A stretch of DNA of 64,000 nucleotides from Apiospora phragmitis (Eukaryota; Ascomycota; Sordariomycetes; Amphisphaeriales; Apiosporaceae). The first letter of the stretch is position 1; every line of letters starts with the position of its first letter. Where the stretch lies: the NCBI GenBank assembly GCA_038363925.1, contig JAQQWL010000009.1, positions 1,798,001-1,862,000 on the forward strand. The letters run 5' to 3'. Both the position numbers and the translations under genes were made by a program. The notes under the pieces were generated by a model that saw only the letters and a list, made by a program, of their open reading frames with translations, did not search any database and was not told the DNA's origin. This document shows positions 37,481 through 47,903 of this stretch, one piece after another.

Positions 37481-38779
37481 ATGCGTCTGGAACACGTTCA
37501 AATTATTGCATCTACCTGTTTCGGCCTTGCCGTGGGCTGGGGTCTGCCTCGGCCATGGCGGACCCGCTTGTCAGAGAAGCAGCACGTCTTGAGTCTTCAA
37601 GATGACCATGAAGAGCAGCAGTGGCCCTCGCCGGCGTCTATGATTGGGGACGGCGAGGCCCTTCATCGGCCACGCATCGGCTTTGTCGCACTGGGCGACT
37701 CCTACAGCGCCGGGATCGGCACCGGCGTCGAGGGGAAGGAGGACGCCTGCCGACGTGGCCTGGGCGCCTACCCGCAGCTCATCGCGTCGGACCTCCCCAC
37801 CAACAGCACGTCGTTCCAGTTCCTGTCGTGCACGGGGTCGACGACGGAGGAGATCCTGGCGGGCGGCGCCGCGTCGCAGCTCGACGCCCTCAACGCGTCG
37901 CGGCCGGTCGACTTCGCGCTACTGACGGTCGGCGGTAACGACCTGGGCTTCTTCGAGGTCATGAACGCCTGCATTTTTCGTTTCTACAACTTCTACTCGG
38001 GCACGTGCGAGACGGCGCTGGCGCGCGCGCAGGAGCGCCTCGATGGCCACGAGTTCGACCAGCGCCTGTACCTCGTCATCACGGAGCTGCTCGACAAGGT
38101 GCGCTGGGAGCGGAAGCCCGGGTTCCGCGTCACCGTGACGGGCTACGCGCAGTTCTTCAACGACCGCACCGCGGCCTGCGACGACATGAGCCTCGGCATC
38201 TGGTGGCGCGGGCCCAAGCTCGAACGCGCGCTGCGCCGCCGCATGAACGCCATGGTGCGCGCCGTCAACCGCAAGATCGCGGCGGCCGTCGCCCGCATCA
38301 ACCGCCAGTTCACGCGCGACCGGGTCCTCTTCGTCGACTACGACGCCGCCTTCGAGGGCCACCGCTTCTGCGAGCGCGGCGTCGTCGAGCCCGACTACGC
38401 CCGCAACGAGACCTGGTTCTTCCTCGTCGGCGGGCCGGACAATGTCGACCGCCCGGGCGGGAACGGCACTACTACAACTACAGCAGAATCGCCATCGTTG
38501 TCAGGCGTCATTGATCCCGCGACCTGTCTGCCGCCTGCGCAACTCTCGGGCGATTGGGGCGAGCTGGCGCGCTGCTACATGGCTATGTCGAAGGCGGAGG
38601 ACCCTACACTGCGTCCAGCACGCGATGGAGACGAAATTATGATGCAAAACTCGATGTGGCATGTACCGACGTATTACGGCAAGACGTTCCATCCGCGATC
38701 CCTCGGCCACGAGGCGATACGGGATAGGATCTACGAGGTCTGGTCCTCAGCAGTTGCCCCCAGTGATATCAAGTTTTGA
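37481..38779 (+). CDS. Secreted SGNH/GDSL-type esterase
   Basis: An SGNH hydrolase that probably cleaves ester bonds in lipids, glycans or small esters outside the cell. The product is 432 residues in one exon. The start chosen is the ATG at 37481, because it gives a hydrophobic N-terminus typical of a signal or anchor (VQIIASTCFGLAVGWGL); the frame is open further upstream but lacks an ATG. The catalytic blocks are GDSYSAGIG (Ser74), a Gly-rich block around SCTGSTTEEI, GGND at 151-154 (oxyanion-hole Asn), and FHPRSLGH near the C-terminus with candidate catalytic His404. Cys pairs (DACRRG, CTGS, NACIF, TCET) suit an extracellular protein. Codon use is strongly GC-ending, giving long antisense frames that are shadows. 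No defects. Confidence 0.9.
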   Translation: MRLEHVQIIASTCFGLAVGWGLPRPWRTRLSEKQHVLSLQDDHEEQQWPSPASMIGDGEALHRPRIGFVALGDSYSAGIGTGVEGKEDACRRGLGAYPQLIASDLPTNSTSFQFLSCTGSTTEEILAGGAASQLDALNASRPVDFALLTVGGNDLGFFEVMNACIFRFYNFYSGTCETALARAQERLDGHEFDQRLYLVITELLDKVRWERKPGFRVTVTGYAQFFNDRTAACDDMSLGIWWRGPKLERALRRRMNAMVRAVNRKIAAAVARINRQFTRDRVLFVDYDAAFEGHRFCERGVVEPDYARNETWFFLVGGPDNVDRPGGNGTTTTTAESPSLSGVIDPATCLPPAQLSGDWGELARCYMAMSKAEDPTLRPARDGDEIMMQNSMWHVPTYYGKTFHPRSLGHEAIRDRIYEVWSSAVAPSDIKF

Positions 38780-39274
38780 GAGAAAGTAATCATTAAGCGT
38801 TTGTAAGAAGGGATTAGAACTACGTTTTTCTCCTTGGGCTACGGTTTGCATTAGGGGTACTCTCAGGGAAGGTCTTTGCTAATTGGGTGGAGGCGGTTTT
38901 GATTTGCTAATGTTATGTGTCCTCGCTAGCGGATATACCCTGGATGCTCTCTTCCCTTCTATTCTCCTCTCCGCTGTCGTTTGATTGATAATGTGTTATA
39001 ATTGTCCCTTGACATAGAATGCCATAGCATAGCCTGGTTTCCCAAAAATATCTCCCTCCAATTCATGCGTCTGTTACCCAATCCTTCACTTCCGTGGGCC
39101 CCAGCACCCTGCTGGTGTGTCCCACGGCATTACATGTACCATAATCCAAGACAAATGAGATCCTCCAGTAATACAATATTGCCTCCATAAATTTTCATCC
39201 CGTGGCCCTTTCTGGATGCACACAATGTTAGGTGTGACTTCTCCTAGCCCTCAACCCATAAACCGCCTCCCCTT
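38780..39274. other. Convergent 3' flanks of SGNH esterase and Rae1
   Basis: A 495-bp gap between two genes whose 3' ends face each other. It is AT-richer than the flanking coding sequence and likely holds both polyadenylation regions. No gene seen. Confidence 0.5.
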
Positions 39275-40787
39275 TCACCCCCAAGATAGCCTATTCCCAG
39301 GCTTCATCCCCCTATTTCTTCCCCTCGGCTGCACGTCCTCTTCCGTGACAGAGTGAAGGACAAGCCGATTAGGGTACTCCGGCGAATTCGCGGCGTGACC
39401 CTTGCTCCAGTCGTAGCCGACAGCGTAGGCAAAGAGAGAGCCGTCGCGGTTGAACGCCGTTGTCGTGATAGCGGCTCGGGCCGAGTCACTACTACTGTTG
39501 TTGTTATTGTTGCGACCACCCTGGGCGTTTCCGTTTGTCGTTTTGCTACCGGCGGTGGTGACGGCGGTAGCAGCAGTAACAGGGGGCTCGTAGGACTTGT
39601 AGCGGGTGTGGGATATACGATCCCAGAAGTGGAACGTGCCGTCCGAGCCCGCCGTCACGAAGGTCGTCGCGCGTACAGGATGGAATTGCACGTCGTTGAC
39701 GGTGTAGACCTTGTTCATGTTCTTGAGGTCGGCAGCGGAGCGGTGGCAGCGGAATGTAAAGTTGATGCTGTTGAAGAGCGAAAGAAAAGCGATGACACGG
39801 CGCGTTAGGAACCGAGGTTTTCGAAGACGGAGAAGAATGATGATAGCCACATTCCGGTTTTGGTTTTCGGACGTTCGGCGATGGGGAAAATAATAACTCT
39901 GCAATACCTTTTTCCGTCGCTCTTCTCGTCGGCGGCGTTGATGCCGCATCGGCCCTCGATGGACGCCGTGGCCCAGCCCCGGCCGTCGGGAAAGACGGAG
40001 ACGGCGCGCGTCTGGTACTTGAGTGGCGACTGGGTCGTACGCAAGAAGACGGATGGGTTGCGCAGATCCACGAGGTGGATGTGCCGCCCCGCGGTCGCTA
40101 CGACCAGGAGCGACGCCTCAGTGTCCATGGCGTAGACGCGGTCGGCGCACGCGAGCGTCGCCAGGGGCTTTTCCGGCTGGCGCAGGTCCCAGTACTTGAC
40201 GGTCTTGTCCCAGGAGCCCGTCGCGAAAAGATGAGCGGGCGACGAGGCCCCCAGTGCGGCTGTGTCCAGGAAGCGCACGGAGCGGATGGGCGCGTCGTGA
40301 GAGCCGATGGCGGCCTGTTGGCCAGTGGCCAGATGCAGCAAGTGCGGTCGCTTGCCTGCGCCTCCTGCGAGGACCATGGTTCCGTCCTTTGCGCACACAT
40401 CACCGTTAGTATATATATAGTCGAACGGCTATCGTGCTTGGAGGGAAGGATTTGTACTTACCTAACAGGGAAAATGTTTGTTTGGTATTCTAGTTCTTGG
40501 TAGGTCGAATAGAGAGGCTGCACGGTTAGAAAATCAAATCATGGACTTACCTTTGCCCAGTCGCAGCTCAGCACAGGATTGTCCGTAGAGAGCATGGCAG
40601 CTGCTCGGGCGGATGGGCCTGGCGCGACGTCGTAGATACGCACCTTTCCGTCCCAAGAGGCGGCCGCGAGATGGTTAGCGGCTGGCGACCACGAGACGGA
40701 CGAGATGGTATCTTCGGCGTCGGCCGGCAGGACTGTGTCTGCTGGAGTCGCTGAGCCCATTGTGGTGGTGGGTTTGTTGAAGCTCAT
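39275..40787 (-). CDS. mRNA export WD40 protein Rae1/Gle2
   Basis: Rae1 (Gle2 in yeast) is a seven-bladed WD40 protein that binds Nup98-type nucleoporins and mediates poly(A) RNA export at the nuclear pore. Minus-strand exons are 40551-40787, 39908-40386 and 39275-39767. Intron 1 ends with a fungal branch-like TACTAAC. The product is 402 residues. Landmarks: DTISSVSWSPAANHLAAASWDGKVRIYDV; SCDWAKDGTMVLAGGAGK; the highly diagnostic FATGSWDKTVKYWDLR; ERVYAMD-like ADRVYAMD; SIEGRCGINAAD; INFTFRCHR; VYTVNDVQFHP; and GSDGTFHFWDR. The last blade contains a low-complexity insert of Asn and Ser (NNNNNSSS), which makes it longer than the usual 350-370. No frame defects. Confidence 0.93.
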
Positions 40788-41724
40788 TGCAAAAGAGTTG
40801 GATAAGAGGTCTATGTGTATAGTCGGGAAGTATTGGAACTGCTGTCACGATGTCGTAGATGGCAATTTAATGCAGGAAAGAAGATTATACGTTCTTGCAA
40901 GACCCTCAGCTTTGCCCGTGTAAGGTTTATAAGCAGAGCTGACTCATGCTACGTTCAGCTGGATCTAGGCAGACACCAGGCTCCCACTAACGTTTGTATG
41001 CCCTGCACCCTGACCACTTCAAGACTATAACTATCAAAACATGGCCTGTTCTTGAGGAATCGAATAGTACATATCACTAGTAGTCCGCCAGAAACTAATT
41101 AACATTCATGAATGTTCAAGTTGAAGAGCTCTGGCCGGCCGGTTCATTCCATCTATAGTAAGAGGAACAAGCCCAAAGAACGCCTATCTGTGTAATCTGA
41201 TTTTCAATATCGGGTCGGAGCTAGGATAGTCATCAGATAAATACGAGGTAGCTGGCTAGAGCCCTATCATACCATGGGGCTTCAAGATTCGCGGTCCTTT
41301 GATACCTCGAGTGGAAACGATTCGGTGATAGTTTTCTTCAATATATCCCAAGCATATCAGTTAATTGGGGCGGAGACCCCCAGCTCTAGTTCTCGTCAGC
41401 TGCTGTATGAAAGGGCTCTTAAAGCCGCACCTAGGCATCGCAATGGGGGTTGAGCACATTCCGGCCCTTGACTCCTCATTTTGGGGAAAGTAAATAGCCA
41501 CATGCACCTTGGTGGCCATGACGGAGATGGCTGAGTCCGCACATCTTTGACCTTCGAACATAGCAGGGCATCTAAACATCGAACAACATGATTATTATGT
41601 CGCACAAGTGTTGCCATCGTGCGATATATCATTAATACTATGAAGACAGCCCAGGCCCACGAGCAGATATACCTCCGGTTGATCACACTCTAGTCGATCT
41701 AGCCACTCTCCGCCCAACCCCATA
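40788..41724. other. Divergent intergenic region
   Basis: Shared upstream region of Rae1 (left) and the small membrane protein gene (right). No frame here looks coding. A stretch around 41040-41340 is AT-rich. Confidence 0.45.
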
Positions 41725-42280
41725 ATGGCCTGGTCCTCGGCTACTGATCTAACAGTCGAAGAACAAATCGGCTTCTTAGCGCTGCTGGTCTACCTGAACC
41801 TGGGTATAGCATGGTACTACTTCAGCTGCCGGAAGTCCCAAAAGTACAAAGACTTCAAGCATCGTGTCATCGGATGGCCGCCACCACCAGCACCATGGGT
41901 TGTTGCCGCAGCAGCAGCAGCAGGACCAGGAGCCCTAAGGCGGAGGCCCACACCGCGGCGCCGTTTCGCCAGCACCCGGTATGCACTCAAGCGGTGGGGC
42001 TTCGTGACCGCCAGCGTCCTCTTCTGGATCGTCTACGTGCTCCTGCAGTTGGCTATCCCGCTGTTGACGCAGCTGGGGGGCCAAGATGGCGGCAGGCGCC
42101 CACGCGGTATACGAACGGACCTGGCGCGGAGAGCTGTGGAAGTCCCGGAGAGAGTTCGAGAAGGAGTTGGCCGCCGAGGCCCCTTGCCCGGCCGAGGATG
42201 GGAAGACGGACGGAGGGAAGACGATGGTAGCTGGTGTGTTGCCGGCTCGGCACGAGATGGCGCACGTGAGGGCAGTTTAG
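41725..42280 (+). CDS. Small membrane protein, unknown function, one frame shift
   Basis: I do not recognise a family. From the ATG at 41725 the frame encodes two hydrophobic segments likely to span a membrane, about residues 13-33 (IGFLALLVYLNLGIAWYYF) and 92-112 (FVTASVLFWIVYVLLQLAIP), separated by a basic, Pro/Ala-rich loop. After LLTQLGG the original frame turns Arg-rich and unnatural. A frame one base away reads a plausible amphipathic tail (AVYERTWRGELWKSRREFEKELAAEAP) to a stop at 42278-42280. The switch point is the run of six G at 42065-42080, where one G fewer would unite the frames and give about 184 residues. The gene call rests on the membrane segments and composition alone. Confidence 0.45.
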
Positions 42281-45200
42281 ATGGTTTGTAGAAACAGCAG
42301 TTGGTTGACCGATGGGACAGTAGCTAATGGTTGTAGTTTATCTAGCGAGCTTCAGTGGTGCTTGTCGAGGACGGATGAACAACACGCGTTTAGCAAACTG
42401 CGATCAGACTTGAGTAAGGGTTTCCGACTTTGGAACTTCGTAAATTCTATGTCGTTTCCCTTATGCTATTCGTCAAATACACTTTTATCGGCAGATTACT
42501 TGGTTAATACACTGACATCATGCCTATACGCATGTCTAGGTACTCGACACTTCACGTTGAGTCTAATGATCTGGAAGGTGATAGAAGCCAAAGTCGATAG
42601 CCGCACAGATATGGACAATGGTAAGAAGTCAATGGCTGAAACCAACCCAGATGTGATCGACGCGCTATCGCATTTCGCTAGGAGAATCGGGTCAGGAGAA
42701 TCAGGAGGGCCGAGTTCAGGTGTCCGTTAGTCTAAATGAGCTTGGCTTTGCCAAGAAGTATAGCATGCTATTTGCTTTCTAAGACATGCCGGGGACTGCC
42801 TGCATTATTTCTTGGAATATGGGAAGCATGTACTCCGTACGCGAGTGTTCGCGATGATTTGCGTATCTTGCTGTTGGAGTCTGGCTGAGTGAATAGATAG
42901 ATTGACTGCCTCGGCTCCACCTGCCTGAACGTGTATGTAGCTGTTTCGCAACATCAACCTTGTTGGGGTGCCAGGCGATCAAGTCTGTGCCGTTAAGTAC
43001 ATAACCCTGGGGGCTGGTAGACATAGATGACAAGAACGTCTTCCTTGGCATGTGCAAGTATAGACATGCAACAATTCTGCAATACATTTCCCAATTGGAC
43101 GGTGACCGGGTTCTGATTGGATTCACAAACCCAACTACATGATCTGCCGTGGAGTTGAAGAACGGGAGTTGGGGAGCTCAAGGGAGAAGGGACGATGCCA
43201 AGAAGCGGTAGCCCAAGCAAGCCATTGGCAGTCCTTTGCCTTTGTCCAAAGCACGTCTTCATCTTCAAGATCCAGACAGCCTTCGGTTCAGTTGAGGTGT
43301 CTGTCTTTTATGTATGTATCATCGAACACGATGACACACGTACGGCGCAGGCCCACGAGGTGGCTGGGATAGAAATAGAAATAGAAACAGAAAAAAATAG
43401 GATCGCGGGTGGGGGCGACGGAACTTCTAACGCAGGAACCCGGACTCTACCGTTGTCTAGTGCTCCAAATCGCAACGTTATCGTTCGAATAGTTCGCCAT
43501 AAGCCGCACTAATGGCCACCTCGTGATGGCGGCGAGTCATTGCACATTTCTTTTGCGAACGTACTTGACTATCGTCTGCGATTCACCATATACCGAGCTG
43601 TCTTGGTGGCTCTGTGGTCCGATTAAGCACTGGCCTGAGCAGCACTTGCTTGCTTGCTTATCGTGTTCGACAAGCGACCATGAGCGAATCTGGTAGATCC
43701 TGGAGATGGCTACCTGCCAGGAAAAAAATATATATGCTATTTTTGACCTTCAGTTGAAACACGCATGGGGGGCAGTCTCACGAAATTTCACATATTGCCG
43801 GCTGTTCCAATAACACTGAAGACATGCCGCCTCAGGGTGTCAGACCAGACGATCGTCCACACGCACTGGCAACCCCTGCAGCTTGTCAGTCCGCTTCTTT
43901 TCTTTTTCGAAGCCATCATGAACAGACCAATTGAGGAAGCCGATCCAGAGGCATGAGACGAAACAAGAAGCTTGAGGCTTGACACAAGCCATGCGGGCGT
44001 AACTGCCGCGGAAGTTGGTAGAGGCCGTTGGAGCAGTGCGGTTTATCCTCCAGCTTGCATCCTATTGATCGCGGCAATCGTTGCTCGGTCCGTAAGGTTA
44101 CATGGTTGGCCGGATGTGGGTGAAGCCGTCTGTTGAGGATCCAGTTTGTAGTGGTATATTACTGTAATACACACGCGCAGCGGGAACTTGTTCTGTACCC
44201 TGGGTTATACATACCCATTTGTCAATGCCAAGTGGCACGGCAACCTTCTAGAAAAATCAAACGAAGAACGAGGAGTCAGGACGTTGAAAGAACGGGAGAG
44301 CCCCGGAAAGCGGCAAGCGAATCAGCTTGGAAAAGCAGAATGGGGGAAAAAGGTCCGCGGCACGTACAACGCAGAGAGCGAGGAATTATCTCTCGCAAAT
44401 GAGACCAGTGTTACATGGTGAAAAGCCGTTGAAATGAGGTGGTCACCCTGTCACCGTGATCCCCTGGCTGGATCATTGATGGTTCGCAACGGTTGCATTC
44501 TTGGTGACTGACTACGTGCATCCAAGATTTCTCTGCCTCAGGTGGATATCAACCGCCAAACACGACAACTCTGTCTGCCCACCCTTTGGATGTCGGGTGT
44601 CTGGCGCGGCTGCAAAGGGAAGGGAGGGGAAAGGGAGCTTCTTCAAGGTCAAACGCCTGCAGGCCAAGCGAGAATGCCATCCATCATCAACCGAAAACCC
44701 CAAACCATCGAGTGCCAATGGGCCAATCTGGTTGAACGGCGGCTGTCTGACTGACACAGTAGCCAATTGGGTACTACCTAATAGAGAGTGCGGGCGGATA
44801 TAAGTTGTGAATCAGGCGCCAACGGTACGACCCTACTGCACTGGTCATCTATTACGTATCAACAAGACAAAAAAGCGTCGACATTGGGCTGGGCTGACCA
44901 AGAACGGGAATGCCACGAAATTTGAATAATAAGGGGAAGCTAAGCACAATATATATAATATGTTGGGTAGCATAGGTACGAATATCCTTTTGATATGGTA
45001 TCAATAAACGATAGATAGTACATGCGATTAGGTCCGGCACAGTAAAACTGGTGGGCGGGGGATTCAGCACCGTCGCTACTTGACCGTTAAAGTAAGAAGA
45101 GGGACCAATTTTGCGGACAAACCAGGGATCATGCTCGGATAGAATATAATATATTGATACTACGAGTACTGAAGTATTGCTGAGAGTAGACAGCTAATAC

Positions 45201-46306
45201 GTCAACAGCAGTTCGATCGGGCTACCGGGGGTGAACGCATAATGGGGAGACGGAGAGGGGGACGGCTCTATCTTCGGAATAGAGGTGGAATGGGCAAAAA
45301 AAGAAAGAAAAAAAGACATAGGGCCCCCCCTAGACGAGCGGGAGACGGATGCCAAGAAGCAGAACAAGAGAGAGTGAGAGAGAGAGACAGCAGAGAGACA
45401 TGGAAGACAAGGACCAGGGCAGAAAGGTGGGGGAGAGGATGAGCGAGGAACGGGTAGCTCGAAGCACACCTTAGCAACTGGCAACCTAGCGAGCGCCTGC
45501 ACCAGCAGCACCCAGCGGCTAAAGCTAGGTCAGTAAGTAATACCTACAGTAAAAGAACTGATTGATCAGTTAGGTCTGGCCAAGAATCCTGGATTGATCC
45601 ATCCATTCATTCTCACTTGCTTCTGCTGCTTTGCTTGCTGCGGCTTCCATGCTCTCTGGATTTGCTTTGCCTTGCCTTGATTTGCTTTGCTTGCACCGCC
45701 TCTGAGGGCATTTCGAGACAAGATTCTCTCTACTCTCATAATCACTCACACACATTCTTCCCCCCTTCTCCATCTGCCTATCTAGCGCTGCATAGCTTTC
45801 TAACTCTGCTTATTTGGAGTCTCGCCCACTTATTTGTCAACCTGCAGCACACGCACACACTGCAGCTTCCGCACAGCCTATGTACTCAATCTAATCGTGC
45901 AACGAGCAACCGAGCGTAAGGCCAATTTGAATCGACAACCCCCTTTGACAAGGCCGCATCCAGAGCGGCTCGAGCCTCGGACCGCTTACTTAGCAAGGAG
46001 AGAGCAAGCTGGAGTCATCACCATCACAACCTAAATCTGCCTACCGGTGCGACCACCTTCTCTTCGCTGCCAGCCCCCCTTCGCCAGCATCCCACGACGA
46101 AATTTAAAGTACCTATCAGCCGGTCCCAAGTCAGCCTCGGCGCTCGCCAGCTATTTGCTTGTTTCGCATTGGCAATTGGCCGGGCTTTCTTTGTGCCCAG
46201 TGCTCGCAAATATTCGCCCTCACAAAGCAGCCCCTGCACCATCGAGACTCGAGTATAGCTGTCCCGCCTGAATCATCCAACCGAGAGTCCGCCGCAAAGA
46301 GGCACC
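42281..46306. other. Long intergenic region with STE50-like leader
   Basis: No gene can be supported in about 4 kb. A GA-rich low-complexity block lies at about 45240-45440. The final 700-800 nt, rich in CTT, CTG and CA runs, is likely the promoter and leader of the SAM/RA adaptor gene. A short upstream ORF (ATG at 45880, stop TAA at 45892-45894) lies within it. Confidence 0.45.
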
Positions 46307-47903
46307 ATGAACTTCGATTCGGGAACTGCCTACGCTGAGTCGGACGCCGATGACGAGTATGAGAGGAGTTTGCATACTGGCTCGCCCGTGCTTGCGACCG
46401 ATTCAGAGATCTCCCCCACCGATTCCGAGGGCCGCTCTTCGACCGAGCATACTCCTACCACCTATGGCCATCGGAGCAGCGCCGATCGCCTACCCGAGAC
46501 CATCATAACAGAGTGGACTGCTGAGGAATGCGCCGATTTTGTCGCTACCATTGGCTTGGAGCAATATTCGGATCGTTTTCTAGGTGGGTAGTGTCGTGTT
46601 GCGTATTCGCACGAGTGCTTTGGCTAACGGAAGGCTGGCAGAGAACGAGATTGTTGGTGAGGCCTTGGTAGCCCTTCTGCACGATGATCTAAAATCCATG
46701 GGGGTGGCGAGTGTCGGTCATCGCCTGACCATCCTTAAGAGCGTCTACGATGTGAAGAAAGCTCAAGACATTCCCATAGAAAGCGATCATTACGTGCCTC
46801 AATGTAAGTACTGGCTGGATGGGAACCACCGCTTACGGAGCCCAGCTGACATGGTATGATTTAGCTGCCGAAGCCGAGGCTCAATACGCGACAGCTACTT
46901 TGAAAGACATCAAACACCTCGTGGAGCAGCTCCGTCTTCGAGATGAGAGGATGAGCCTTGTCGAACAAGACTTGCGCCGCCTGACTGACGACTACAGACG
47001 CTTGCGTGAGGACATGCTGCCAGCTCTGCGGCTGGCCAAGAATGCGCAACAGCCACTGCCCAATGTGACGGCCCGGGAAAACCAAGGCTATAGCTACGAA
47101 TCTTCCACCATATCTCCGCCAGCGCCGACGCCCTCGTCTATTCAATCATCGGGAGGGAACTTGAAAAGGCAATACTCTACTAAGAAGATTGTGCTGGGTA
47201 CGACTCCCAAGAACGCGTCTCCTTCCTATATGCAGACTACTCACGAGCGGCCGTCGGTAGAGCAAACACTTGACCCGGCCAGCGCTGCTGAGAGAGCGGT
47301 CCTCTCGTCCTCCCATCTCGCTGCTATGAACGGCTCCGGACAAGCCACATCACCAGGCTATTCTCCAAACATACCGTCACCTACTTCGCCCCCCACAATG
47401 GGCAGTGCTACTCTAGGTTCGAGATCCTATCGATCCGACCAGCCAACTCCATCATCACGGTCAACATTTGCCGAAAACGACCACATCTATAATCCTGGGT
47501 CCGCTTCGTCCAAGCAGCCGGTTCCCCACGTCGGATGCAGACTCCGGCCCCAGACACCCCAGGCTCCGGCTCATCCTCGGTGGAGATCTTCAAGTCTTTT
47601 AGGGTCAGTATGGATGACCCTTGCTATAAGGTTCTCCCTGCCGCTCTTCGAAAGTATCAGATCAATGCACCCTGGGATCAATATGCACTATATATTGTCT
47701 ACGGCGACCAGGAACGATGCTTAGGCCTAGACGAGAAGCCCCTCATCCTCTTCAAGCAACTGGACAAGGAAGGCAAGAAACCTATGTTCATGTTGCGCAA
47801 AACGAACACGGCCACAGCCGATGCAGATGCTCCAGGCAGCGCCGGCCTGGGCTCAACTAACGCGCGTGGAGTAGCCTACGACCCTCCTGGAGGAATCATA
47901 TGA
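46307..47903 (+). CDS. Ste50-like MAP-kinase adaptor (SAM plus RA domains), one frame break
   Basis: Ste50-type adaptors bind the MAPKKK Ste11 through a SAM domain and Ras/Cdc42-type GTPases through a Ras-association domain, linking pheromone, osmotic and invasive-growth signals. Exons are 46307-46583, 46642-46803 and 46865-47903, all GT..AG. The product would be about 492 residues. SAM domain at 68-132 (ITEWTAEECADFVATIGLEQ, LLHDDLKSMGVASVGHRLTILKSV). A coiled coil follows (IKHLVEQLRLRDERMSLVEQDLRRL), then a long Ser/Thr/Pro-rich linker. The RA domain is at about 386-464 (VEIFKSFRVSMDDPCYKVLPAAL, LFKQLDKEGKKPMFMLRK). In the linker the frame breaks at the run of four C at 47524-47527. Five C would give KQPVPPRRMQTPAPDTPG and restore continuity into the RA domain. 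Confidence 0.85.

Noticed and set aside
37919..38362. Minus-strand frame inside the SGNH esterase
   Set aside because: Shadow of a conserved coding exon with GC-ending codons.
47520..47540. Programmed ribosomal frameshifting in the Ste50-like gene
   Set aside because: There is no slippery heptamer or downstream structure evident, and the same one-base pattern recurs in many unrelated genes.
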